This document shows positions 1-11,500 of a stretch of 64,000 nucleotides of DNA, piece by piece (position 1 is the first letter of the stretch; every line of letters begins with the position of its first letter). The notes under the pieces are model-generated. The model did not search any database and was not told the DNA's origin. It saw only the letters and a list, made by a program, of their open reading frames with translations. The stretch spans positions 1 to 64,000 of the forward strand of contig JAKMGP010000023.1 of assembly GCA_022424905.1 (NCBI GenBank), written 5' to 3'. The translations under genes and the position numbers were made by a program. Source of the stretch: Akkermansiaceae bacterium (GTDB taxonomy: Bacteria; Verrucomicrobiota; Verrucomicrobiia; Verrucomicrobiales; Akkermansiaceae).

Positions 1-2454
1 TCCAGCTACTGGGCCTGATATTGCGATTTCATCCGCATAAGTTGCGACATCAGAAGTCGTCGAGGCGTCCACCCCAGTCGCAGAGTTAATCGTCACGTTA
101 GTCACGACCTCTCCATTGGGCAGAACGACATCTCCATCTTTATCGAGGGTTGTAAAGACCGTGTCATCCAAGGCTAGCTGGTCACCATAGATCTTCTCCT
201 GCTCATTTGCAGTCAGAGTGATGGCACGTGGATCCACCTTCAGAATACCCTCAGTGTAGACAACGTTGTATCCATTGTTGCTCGCCGCACCATTAGCAAC
301 AATATCGTGAGTTCCAGCATCTGCATCTCCAACCTCTCCGGCGGATGTAGTCGTCACTCCGCTAAGATCAAGGGCATTGGCAGTGGTATCGGCAATAAAA
401 GGATCACCAAGAGGAACCGAAACAAAGTCACTCGTAGTTACATCGACCGCTCCTGCCCCGGCGAGAAGATTGAAAGAGTCACCATAAGTCTTAGAGCCAC
501 CTTTGGCCGTTATATTTACCGTCGGCTGATTAATGTAGTAATACTGATTACCAGTGATGCCTCTAGTCTCCACGGCATCGAAGTCGGAAAGATTGAATTG
601 AGCCCGGGCACCACTCTGAATCCCACCGTAAATGTGGTTGGTAGCGTTATTTACTAGGCCATTATTTTCAGGAGTCGGCAGGCGGATTCCAAAGAAACTT
701 TCCGCCAGGTCAGTCCTGGCAATCGCCGTAGAACCGGTATTATTGGTTAAAAGACCAGTATCAATGAAGATATCTGATCCACCAAAGGTTTGGATATTAC
801 CGCCGAAAAAATTAACTTGGTCAGTTGCGGCAATATAGACTTTGGAATTATTTTCACCAGTAAAACCGCTAAGAATACCGCTGCTAAGGCCAGACAAAGT
901 CAGCTTTTGCGCGTCGATAATGACCGAACCACCGTTGGCATCAATGATCGTATTATTTAATAAGACCTCACCACCAGCCGCCATCGAAATCGTGCCCCTT
1001 CCGAGTTCTCCATTTATTCCAGAATGTCGCACATCACCATTCAAGGTGATGTTGCCACCCGCCTTGAAATCGAAAACAGTCTCACCTAGAGCAAAATCCT
1101 CCTGGAGGTTCTCAACCGTCACTCCACCACCAACAATGATATCACCATCCGCATCAAGAATGAGTAAGCCCTGATCCCCACGGTTGTTTATTGGAACCTT
1201 AATATTGGCGTTAACGTTAATGTTACCATTACCGTCGAGACTTGAATTCGTTTTTACCGTAACGCTAGCACCACTATCAAGCTGGGTCTCGATCGCGCTT
1301 GCGTTGAACGAATTCTCTGAATTAGTATCAATGGTAATCTCTTCGGGATCGATCAAAAAATGACCGCCCGAACCAAGTAAAATGCTCTCGACCATATTGT
1401 CGAAATCTAGAGTCTTACCGGAAGCCTCGATAAAGCCGCCATCGCCCGTGCTGCTGGTAGCATCGGCCAAGCCATCGAATTGAGTGTGCCCACTGGAATA
1501 GACAACAATATGTCCGCCGTCACCCGAATCCGAACTTGCATCTAGAACCGCTGATTTAGCGATAATTGCTTGAGACGCTACCGGAGCGGAGTCTGAGCCC
1601 AGATCGGTGCCACCAACTTCAATACGTCCACCCTGGCCAGCTTCGCTACGGGCAGTGATCTCACCCGAAACCTCAACCACACCGCCATCCGAGAGAATCT
1701 TGGCGCTTTTGCGCGCCTTGACCGTTCCAGACTGCTGAATTGCGGTCGCGAAAGCATCACCAGCCGAAAACATGACTTCTTCGCCGTCTGCGGTGCCCAA
1801 ATTTTTAATCCCAATACCATTCTTTGACCCTTCTGATGCGTCAGTGACATCGACTGAAAGTCCTGTTCCTCCTTGCCTCACATGAATCTCATCACCGCTG
1901 GCTACAATGGCGTAACCATTATTAGAGACAATTTCTCCATTATTCACCACCTGTTGGCCGAATAAGCCGACTCCGTTCTCAGTCTGAATCGAACCAAGAT
2001 TCTCGACATTCCCAGTGAGACTAAAATTCTGAATATTGTTCAAAAAATCCTCATTTGACATCTGGCCGGCCGCAGCCATGAAGATATCAGCGCGGATCAC
2101 CGAATTTGCTCCGAAGGTGACACCGGCCGGATTCACAAAAAAGACCTGCCCGTTGGCAGTCAGAGTGCCATTCAACAACGAAGGATCTGCACCGGTGATT
2201 CTGTTAAGAATCGCGGCATTGCTGTTTGGTTGATTAAATTGCACAGAACCTCTCTCGGGAATATTGAAGTAGGAGTAGTCAACAATCGCCTTTTGAGTCG
2301 CCTGATTGATAATCGCACTATGGGTATCCAGACCAATAAAATCGACCTGCCCGGTCACTACAGTTGGTGTAGGATCGATGGAATTAGCTACCAACGGAGT
2401 AAAGGTTGCCGCAATATAGGACAAACTCACTCGAGGTATAAGTCGATGTTTCAT
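1..2454 (-). CDS. Filamentous haemagglutinin N-terminal (TPS) domain protein, N-terminal part; 3' end lies beyond the left window edge
   Basis: Not in the ORF track because it is open at the window edge. Reading the minus strand from ATG 2454-2452 gives MKHRLIPRVSLSYIAATFTPLVANSIDPTPTVVTGQVDFIGLDTHSAIINQATQKAIVDYSYFNIPERGSVQFNQPNSNAAILNRITGADPSLLNGTLTANGQVFFVNPAGVTFGANSVIRADIFMAAAG..., a signal peptide followed by a haemagglutination-activity (TPS) domain. No in-frame stop was seen in the triplets scanned across 1-2454. Confidence 0.88.
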   Translation of the reverse strand, partial: MKHRLIPRVSLSYIAATFTPLVANSIDPTPTVVTGQVDFIGLDTHSAIINQATQKAIVDYSYFNIPERGSVQFNQPNSNAAILNRITGADPSLLNGTLTANGQVFFVNPAGVTFGANSVIRADIFMAAAGQMSNEDFLNNIQNFSLTGNVENLGSIQTENGVGLFGQQVVNNGEIVSNNGYAIVASGDEIHVRQGGTGLSVDVTDASEGSKNGIGIKNLGTADGEEVMFSAGDAFATAIQQSGTVKARKSAKILSDGGVVEVSGEITARSEAGQGGRIEVGGTDLGSDSAPVASQAIIAKSAVLDASSDSGDGGHIVVYSSGHTQFDGLADATSSTGDGGFIEASGKTLDFDNMVESILLGSGGHFLIDPEEITIDTNSENSFNASAIETQLDSGASVTVKTNSSLDGNGNINVNANIKVPINNRGDQGLLILDADGDIIVGGGVTVENLQEDFALGETVFDFKAGGNITLNGDVRHSGINGELGRGTISMAAGGEVLLNNTIIDANGGSVIIDAQKLTLSGLSSGILSGFTGENNSKVYIAATDQVNFFGGNIQTFGGSDIFIDTGLLTNNTGSTAIARTDLAESFFGIRLPTPENNGLVNNATNHIYGGIQSGARAQFNLSDFDAVETRGITGNQYYYINQPTVNITAKGGSKTYGDSFNLLAGAGAVDVTTSDFVSVPLGDPFIADTTANALDLSGVTTTSAGEVGDADAGTHDIVANGAASNNGYNVVYTEGILKVDPRAITLTANEQEKIYGDQLALDDTVFTTLDKDGDVVLPNGEVVTNVTINSATGVDASTTSDVATYADEIAISGPVAG

Positions 2455-2523
2455 AAGGAAATAAAAATTGAGTAATTAAATTTTTTAAATCAGCCTACTG
2501 GAAACATAAATATAAAAGAGTAA

Positions 2524-5500
2524 TCAAAGTTCATAGAACTCTCCTTTGGGATTATCTACTAAACGAGTCCTTTGCTCAAGGATATAACCATCTAAAGTAA
2601 TTACCTTTTTTCCGGTAGAATCTTTAAATGAGCGTAAAATCGTCCATTCATGATAGAGGACATCATTTGCAAAAGCCGGGGTGAAGGATCCAATTCCAAG
2701 TGTAAAGAAAGCCCCGTACGGAACTACCAGTTGATCCATTCCACTACCAGTAATGATCCAAGCGGAAGAGCCGCTGGAGGAAACCTTATCATCTCCTCCA
2801 AAACCCGGAAACGACGAAGCCATCCTAGTCACTGAATTGATTCCGGTCGATGTTTTATAGTCGAAGCTAATCTCGCCGAGATCACCCAAAATTAGCGAAA
2901 ACTCGCTTACATCGGTGAAGCCGGTCGAAATCTCGTCATTTCCAAGCCCACCAATTAAATAATTCACTCCATCCCCGCCCGAAAGCACATCATTAGTTCC
3001 AGACTGATCAAATGAATCCGTGGATTCAATTTGCGAAGGATATCCTGATTTTAAAATAACCTTTCCGCTATCCCCTATCAGGATGTCACTTCCATCTCCT
3101 GAAGTAAGCTGGTCGGCGCCAAATCCACCAATCAAGATAGCGTCTCCGTTGCCCGAAGTGATTACGTCATCACCTGCCGTGCCACCGTCAACCGAGAAGA
3201 CCTCCGAAAGTCGATAATCAGCCAATGGAAGCCGTTGTTGTCCGGCATTCCGGCTGTCGATAGTAGTTTGACGAGGGAAGTGCTTGAATTTCACGATCCC
3301 ATCATCACCGAAGATGATATCTAAATCTTCACCCAACTGATTCCCTTCAACTGAAATAATTTGATCCGAACCGGAGCGCCCAAAGACAATATCGTCACCA
3401 CGCCCTGAATTGATGAAATCATCTCCCTGACCTCCGATCACCACGTCATTGCCGCTACCGGTAAAGATGCTTAATGGCAACGTTGAACCAGATGCATTCA
3501 CGAAGTCATCATCCCGCTGCCCCAGAGATTGGACCGTTTGGAACTCGCTGAAAATCCTTGTGGCCTCCCAGATAATATCTCCGTTACGGAAGAAGTTGAA
3601 GCGACCGTTAAAGACGAGAATGAACTGCTGAGGACGGATCTGATAGAAGAAATAATCAACTCCTTGGAGAAGCTCCTCCCCTGCTGAGAACAGCTTGACT
3701 GTCTCACTCTCGTGAAGTCGGTAATCGATTGTGTATTGCCGTTGTCCAGGAACTTCTGCAACCCTACCACGCGAAACTCTCGAAACCTGAACTTCTACCA
3801 CAGCATCGGTCGAAAGATCCCCATCGATCTTCAAATCGATCGCACTGAGATCAATTACTACACGGAATTGATCTTTAGAAAGTCTGACTCCGTCAACAAT
3901 CACCGAAACGTTGTCCTCAGGGTCAGTGAGGTCAGCGAGATTTGGAACGCTACGCATAATCATTCGATAATTGAATTCACTTTCGGTGTTAATTATAAGC
4001 GGTGAATTACCATCTGCAGTCAAAGAAGCGTAGACATTGTCGTTGCCCAACCCCGTATCTAGATCAAACTTCCCGGCATCTAAGATCCGGTTTCGGAAAA
4101 AAGTAGTTGTAATATTGATCGTATCGTCTCCCGACCCAGTTTCAAATTTGAAACCATTACGGAATGATCCATCCACGCGGTCTGCCTGCACTGAAATTGG
4201 CGCCGGCGAGGCCCCAATAATGAACAATTCGGAAGACCAATTCAGATCTTTTTCTGTCATATTCCGAAGAGGCAAGCGGTCGATCACTGACACAAAGTCC
4301 CCATCCACAGAAGAAGCATCTGAGATGAGTATTTTCTGGTCACCGGATCCCCCATCAATATTTAGTGTTCCACCAATTCCGTCGAGATTCCCAATGAAGG
4401 AGTGGTCACGCTTGACGAAGTCAATATCACTCAAAGAAGAGACGTAGACTTCATCATCCCCACCGCCGAGATCTATATTGGTGGTTGCAGAGGTTCCCTG
4501 AATATTTAGAACATCAATTCCATCGCCAAAGTAAAGGTCGACTTGTTCCAAATTAAGGTAGCTCACACCTGATCTATAGGTCTCAAGATTCACAGTGCCT
4601 CCGCGGAGCTCATTGACATCGATATCTACTCCATTGATCGCCAGATCACGATGCTCAGCCTTGAAGGTGATCAAGAATCGATCACCGATAATTTCAATAT
4701 TGAAATTATCGGTAAATGGCATCGCTCGGTCAATATTATTTGGATTGAGGATAGGCTCCAGGGCATTAGTGAGCGCCTCCAACGTAATATTGAAAGGAAG
4801 AGGATCCGTCGTCTGATCAAGCAAGGTGATCGTAAAGGTTCCTCGGTCAGAATCGATAATTTCAAGAAACTGCTGCGTGTGATGGGGTGATGAATCCGCC
4901 ACCGAGGTATAAGTATCAATTATTATTTCAGCCCGCCTGGAATGAGTGTTTGCAACAAGATTAATTGGTCCCGGATCAACCCAGCGAATTGGTGCTACCT
5001 CAGTCCCAGCTAACTCGCCAATAAAAGCAATGCCATAGGTCTTGATTCCTACACCTTCCGAAATGAGCTTCACTGAGACATTTGTGGCCCCATAGATCAG
5101 CTCGAGATGATCTTGTATTTGGCCCGCAGAAAATTGGACATCGAGTGCAACACCAAGCGCATTGGGACGAGCAACACCTGGGCGAATATTATACCAAGGA
5201 ACATTAACTTCACCACGACTAATACGGTAGAAACCAGACTCACCCACGACCGTAAGAGTTTGAACCTCGGGAGCAGAATTAAAGCCGAAGCCTGTCAAAG
5301 AATTCTCGGTAAGAGTGCCAGTCTCGGAACTGGAATCATTACTATCATTCGCGGTTATTCGGTCGACCCCACCACCACCATCAAAAACAAGGTGTCCCAT
5401 AATCTTCTCAAGAAATCCTTCATCAGCAGAGATTTCGCCGTTTATGTCAGAGGTTGCAAGGTGCACCGTATCATCTCCTAACTCTCCCTCGAGTTGTAAA

Positions 5501-8500
5501 GGCCCTGAAGTTGAAGCAATCGCGGCTCGATCATCGCCTGCCCCCATACTGATTTTTGTCCTATTAGCATGAGTCTCTTCGATGGTGAAACTATCTCCAG
5601 CAGTCCCTAGCTTAATACTGAGCTCTTCAACGAAGTAATTCACCTCATCGCTCATACCAAGGCCTGTCAGCAATGATGAAGTCAGTTGACCGCTGTTCGG
5701 TAACCCATCCCCAGAATCGTCAACATCTAATCTATCCTCACCTTCCTCACCGTCGATAAGGAGAGATGCGCTAACTCCGTCCAAAAGCCCTCCAGATACA
5801 GGAACGAGACTTCCCAAACGGACGCTATCATTGTGGGCACCAGTTCGAACGGTCATCAACGCCCCGATCGACTGTATATTCACTACATCCTCATCATCTC
5901 CGGTGTCAACATGAGTCATTCCGGCCGTAGAGAGAACATTTACCGTATCTTTCCCAGTTGATGTCGTTAAGTTCGTTTCTCCAATGTGGGAACTCTGGAT
6001 ATTGAAGACATCCCTAGCTGTCCCGAGATCGATATTGAGTTCCTCTACGAAGTAAGTGATGTCATCACTCACGCCGAGACCTGTAAGCACTGAGGAGGTG
6101 AGGTGACCGATGTTCTGAGATCTGTCCCCTGAGTCGTCCAGATTTAACTGATCATCACCCAACTCTCCATCAACAGAGAGTGGGCCTTGAATACCGTCCA
6201 AAAGACCACCTGTTTTCGGTGCAAGACTGCCCACATTTACAACATCGCTAGAGGAACCGGTGCGAACGGTCATCATGGCCCCGATCGACTGGATGCTCAC
6301 AATATCACGATCGAGCCCTGTCCTTATATGAGTCGGCCCAGCGGTGGCGAGAACTTCAACTAAATCTTCGCCACCAGATGTGGTAAGCTTGGTTTCCCCA
6401 TTATGGGTGTTTTCGATGATTACTTTGCTCGTTGCATCATTGAGTTCAATATTCAAAACCTCCAGAGCGAGATAGAGAATTTGGCTTTCCATGTTAAGGC
6501 CCGTAAGAAGGTTCCCAGTCAGATGGCTGGATTCTGAAACTTCGTTCGTGGGAAGAACATTCATCACGTCAAGACCGCTAGAATCCCCCGTTGGGCCATT
6601 GAGCTTTCTAATCAAGTTGGTGCCGCTGTCATCAGCCAATAGCTCGAGTCGACCTTCGTCGCCGTTTATACCATTCGTTACACCCCGACCACGCACCGTA
6701 ATCGTGTCACTGCCTGCCCCCGCGATAACATCATTAATACCGTCGGACAATGCGATGATATCATCACCACCAGTGCCCAGATTAATTGACTCAATCAACC
6801 GAAGGCTGCCATCGGTGAAAAACTCTGCCATACCATCGTCACCCAAGATCACATTAATTCCAGCCTGAGCCGTAATGGAATCGTCACCATTACCAGCAAT
6901 AACGACATTCGTGCCCGTAGTCAGATGAATCTGATCTTCTCCACCAAAATCAAAGTCGCTGCTTTCGATGCTTAGCAGATCGGCAGAGCTTGTCTGTAAG
7001 GTGATTTTCCCGTTATCGCCGATGATACTCGAGCGAGCATCAACCGCTGTACCTTTGACATTAATAACATCTTTGGCAGCACCGCCCACAACTACATTGA
7101 AGCCAGCTCCGATTTCGATTTCGTCCATATCATCTGGAGTGCCTGCTGTTGCGTTGAGTGTGCTAATCAACGTTCTATCACTACCATCGACTAAAACTTC
7201 CAATTTTCCTTCATCGCCGTGGACGAAGTTTCTCCCACCGCCAACATTGATAATATCCGCACCTAAACCTGCGATGACATTGTTAACACCGTCAGACACA
7301 GTGATGACATCATCTGCGCCCGCTCCGAGGTTGGTGGACTCGATCAGGCGTAATTCGCCATTAGCAAAGAACTCGGCTCTGCCCTCATCACCCAAGATCG
7401 TATTATTTCCTGCTTGTGAGGTGATCTCGTCCTCACCAGCTCCGCCGATCACAACATTTGTGCCGGCAGTCAATGTGATCAGGTCTTTATCACCAAAATC
7501 AAAGTCGCTGCTTTCGATGCTTAGCAGATCGGAAGAGCTTGTCTGTAAGGTGATTTTTCCGTTATCGCCAATCACGAAGGCTTGAGGATCTTGGTCATTG
7601 AAAGCAAGCACAGTAATGGAGTCGGTGCCACTACCTCCAACCACCACGTTTAAGCCTTCTGAAACGATGACAGTATCGTTCCCCACAACTTCAGCGTCAA
7701 ACGACTCGATAATAGTCGTAGAGTCAGAGTGGACTCTTATACGACCCGCGTCACCAATCACGAAGTTCTGACCAGTACCCAATTCAATTTTTTCATCACC
7801 AGCCCCGGCGATCACGCGGTAAATGCCCGAACCTAAGCTGAAAATATCCTTGGAACCAATCAGTGAGTTTGTGCTTTCAGCCAGCACAATATTCCCGAGG
7901 GCATCGAACATCACCCGGCCCTCGTCGCCAAGAATGGTGTTCGTCCCAATTCCTGCGATTATGTGGTCTGGACCCGCGCCACCAATCACGAGATTATCTC
8001 CGTCTCCTACATCGATACTATCTCCATAGTAGATTTGCCCAGGAGAAGGAGTTGCCACTACTTCCGCGCTTTGCGGCCAATTACGGGGCGTTAAACGGCT
8101 ACCGTTTTCCCCGTGAACATAGCCATTGTCCCCAATGACGATGTCATCACCATCCTCACCTCCAATAATATCAACCCCGAGGTTACCAATGATCAAATTG
8201 TCCCCGGAACCGCCATCCAACAAATCATCAAATTCACTACCATAGATAGCGTCTGAACCCTTCCCTCCATAGACTTTCACCTCCAAGGGAGATCCCAGTG
8301 CATCGACGATATCTTGATCGGCCTCCGAATAGATCGTCAACCGTGTCTCAAAGGGCACCGAGTCTATCCTTATAATGATATCATCATCACCAGCACTCGT
8401 TCTGAACTCGGTGAGATCACCACCAAATAATCCGTTGATCTCAAGAAGATCAGCTCCGGCGCTTGTGACGATTTCCAGACCCTTGCTAAAGTCGCCACCG

Positions 8501-11500
8501 TCAGCGCCATAGAAGATATCAGCAGGAGCTATTCCTTTAAGTCCGACTTCTCCATTGGAACCAAGGTTTTGCGTTATCAAATCCCCACTGAGATCGCCGC
8601 GATCGTTGATAAATAGCTGATTCTCACCAGCGCCGGCTCTAATGTATAGGTCGCCAACAATGCCATGAATAGTAGAGGATTCGTCAGAAATCTCGAAACT
8701 GTCGTCGCCGGCACCAGCATGTATCTCAACCTGCCCTCCAGCTGCGGCCAGGGTATCAACGACGCGAACGCTATCGTCCTGTCCCCCTAGAATGACGGTT
8801 AGTTTTTCAATATCGCCATATCCGAGATGAATTCCTTTCGAATTTAATCCAGTTAAGGACAATACTGAGATTGAGTCCCATGCTTTGTTAGTCGCAATCA
8901 CTGAATTGCCGCTCGGACCAGCTGTGAAAGTAGCGCTTTTATAGACACCATTTACCGCAGGAGCCGCAGGTAATGGCGTTACTATATAATTGTTAGCGTA
9001 CGTTTGCAGTTCGGCAATGAGGCTACTTGTATCCTCAAATTCTACCGCAGCCTGATCCTTACGGGTGTCGCTCAATACACTCACCGCAACGCGGCTGAGA
9101 TTTCGCAGAAATTTGTATTGCTGATCGAGCCTCGCCCCAAGAGTTTCCAGATTGATATCACTTCTAGCGACCTCGCTTTCAACGATATCCAGAAGACCCG
9201 TCCCGTCGATATTCTGAAGAGATTGAATTTCCTCTAAAAGGGCAGCCTGATCTTCACTTGCACGTTCACTTGCCTTGGACGCCAAGGACCAATCTCGTTT
9301 AGCCTCGTCCAATACTTTTTGCGCCTTCAAATATCTCGGATCATCTCGGTGATCTAAGGCAAGAGTCCAACTTCTTCCAAACCAGAAAGAGAGCGTTAAA
9401 CGATACGGACCAGGATCTCTCGTCAAAAATTCCTCAACACTTTCAAGATTACTTTCAGCTTTTTCATAACGATCAAAGAAGAATTCAATAACAGCATCAT
9501 TACGGTTAACAATAGCATCAACACGCTCCTTGTCCGTCTGAAGAGAAAGCAACTGCGCCTCATATTTTGCTTGCAACTCCCGCTTAGCAGAAAGGTCCGA
9601 TGCATTGTTTAGGCTTTCGACATCTGCCTTATACGCTCTCTTAAAAGTCTCAAAATCAAAGACGCCTTCCAAAAATTCTTTCGCAGTCTCAAACTTTCGG
9701 ATGTTGCTATCCACACTTCTGAAATTCGTATATTTTCCGGTTAGACGGCTCGCGACAGCAAACTCTTGGGTATTTGAGCTAGGTGTAATTCGAAGAGCGG
9801 TAACTGCCCCATCATCCGTATCTATGCTAATTAGGTTTCCGAGATAATCTTCGTTGGCATCTACTAGCAACTTGAGACGCTCTGCGATCGATGCGGGCGT
9901 ATCACCCGCAGCAACGACGTAATCGAACTGCGCCCTTTCTATTCCCTCGGCATCTAAAACGACCGTCCAAATATCTCCCGCTGTTGGTATCCCGTTAGGA
10001 ATTAGCACCGAAACCTTTTCTTCCAATGGCGCCGACGGCAGAGAAATCTCTCTAACCTCCAAGGACCCGGTGGCTGAGAAATAGTTAGTGAATTCTTTCG
10101 CAATAGCTTTAGCATGCTTATGAGCGCTTACTAAACTTTTGAAATTTGCATTGTTGAATAAATCAAGAGCATCCCCCCAAGTAGGAGAACTCTTATCCCT
10201 GAATGATGAAGCAAGATCGAAACCAGCTGCAGCCCCGGGTATAGATTGCCAGAGGGCTTTCACATTCTCCATTTCCGTCTTTTCAGTAGTAAAAAGAAGA
10301 TCCGGAACAATTTGAAGCTCTGCCAAGTGAACCCAGATACCCCACTCATCAGCAGAGCTATTTGGAGCGTTCAGAAGATCCCGGAGCGAATCAAGACCTT
10401 GGATCAGGGCGTCGATCTCTATATCGAGGTTATTCTTGGTTATGCCCAGCTTTTGAGCATCAGTGATAGAAGCATTTAACGCTGTCTGCGCGGCAGACTG
10501 ACTTCTGTAAACTCCTGCCCTAATATCCTCCATCTTACTAATGATTATGCCATTAGTCGCGATTAAGGTGTCAGCAGTGATCGCCGCTGCGTCCGAACCC
10601 TGAGTCCTTGATGCTTGCTCGTAGTAATTTGTTAGAACGCTGTTCTCCCTACCACCTGAGTCCGGAAAGTAAGGTAGAAGAGAAGCTCTCGCTCCGACAG
10701 CCCTTGCTTTAAGTGTCTCACTTTCCCTCACAAGCCTTTCTGCCAAATCTCTCTTGTCAGAGATGGAATTAATTTTCCGCAATAAGTTTTCGTTAACTGG
10801 TATTCTAAAGGTTGTCTCAGGAAGAAGAATATCTACTGACTGCCACTTTCCATTCTTATCAACATAGCCTCTGTTTGAACTAGCCTGTCCCCGTGCTCTC
10901 ATCTCCAGATTGAGAGTAAGTGTTCCTAGCTCAGAATCAGCCGTCGGTGTGCTATCATACTGATTCAAGATACTCTCAGGATTTATTGAATCAGGATTCC
11001 CGACGCTAAAGGAAAGAAAGTAACGTTTCCAACCCGGAGCATTTGTATTCAACCACGTTTTCGTCACGGGCTTGGTCTGATCCTTCCACAAAGGCCATAA
11101 TCCAAAGATACCATTAACGGCGGACCTTGCCGCTGATTCAAGCTCACTTTCTAGTCTGGAAAACGTTTGGGCATTTTCTCGGACTGCCTTCTCTGCAGTA
11201 TAGTATTCCACGAGACTATTCTTCAAAAACGCGCTCAAAACCTCTTGTTGGCTAGCCACTAAGTCCTGAATACCAGAACTAAACTCCGTCTTTGCTGCAA
11301 GCAATGCACTCTCGATAGTTACACCAAGTTCATTAGCCGCCTGAACCGCAATGGCTCTGAGGTCGTCGGCATCTGCCAATGCCGCAAGCTGAGCGTAGAG
11401 CACTGACTCAGATCTAAGTTGATCGGCGATACGCTGGTTTTCAAGATCACCAGCATCGGTGTTTGGAATCGTAAATTCCAAAGCGTTTGTCACTTTGCTG

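Noticed and set aside
307-2475. Plus-strand ORFs at 307..657, 632..838, 842..1174, 2036..2233, 2230..2475 and minus ORF 1578..1850
   Set aside because: All overlap the open minus-strand TPS/FHA frame (1-2454), which has a signal peptide and recognisable domain.
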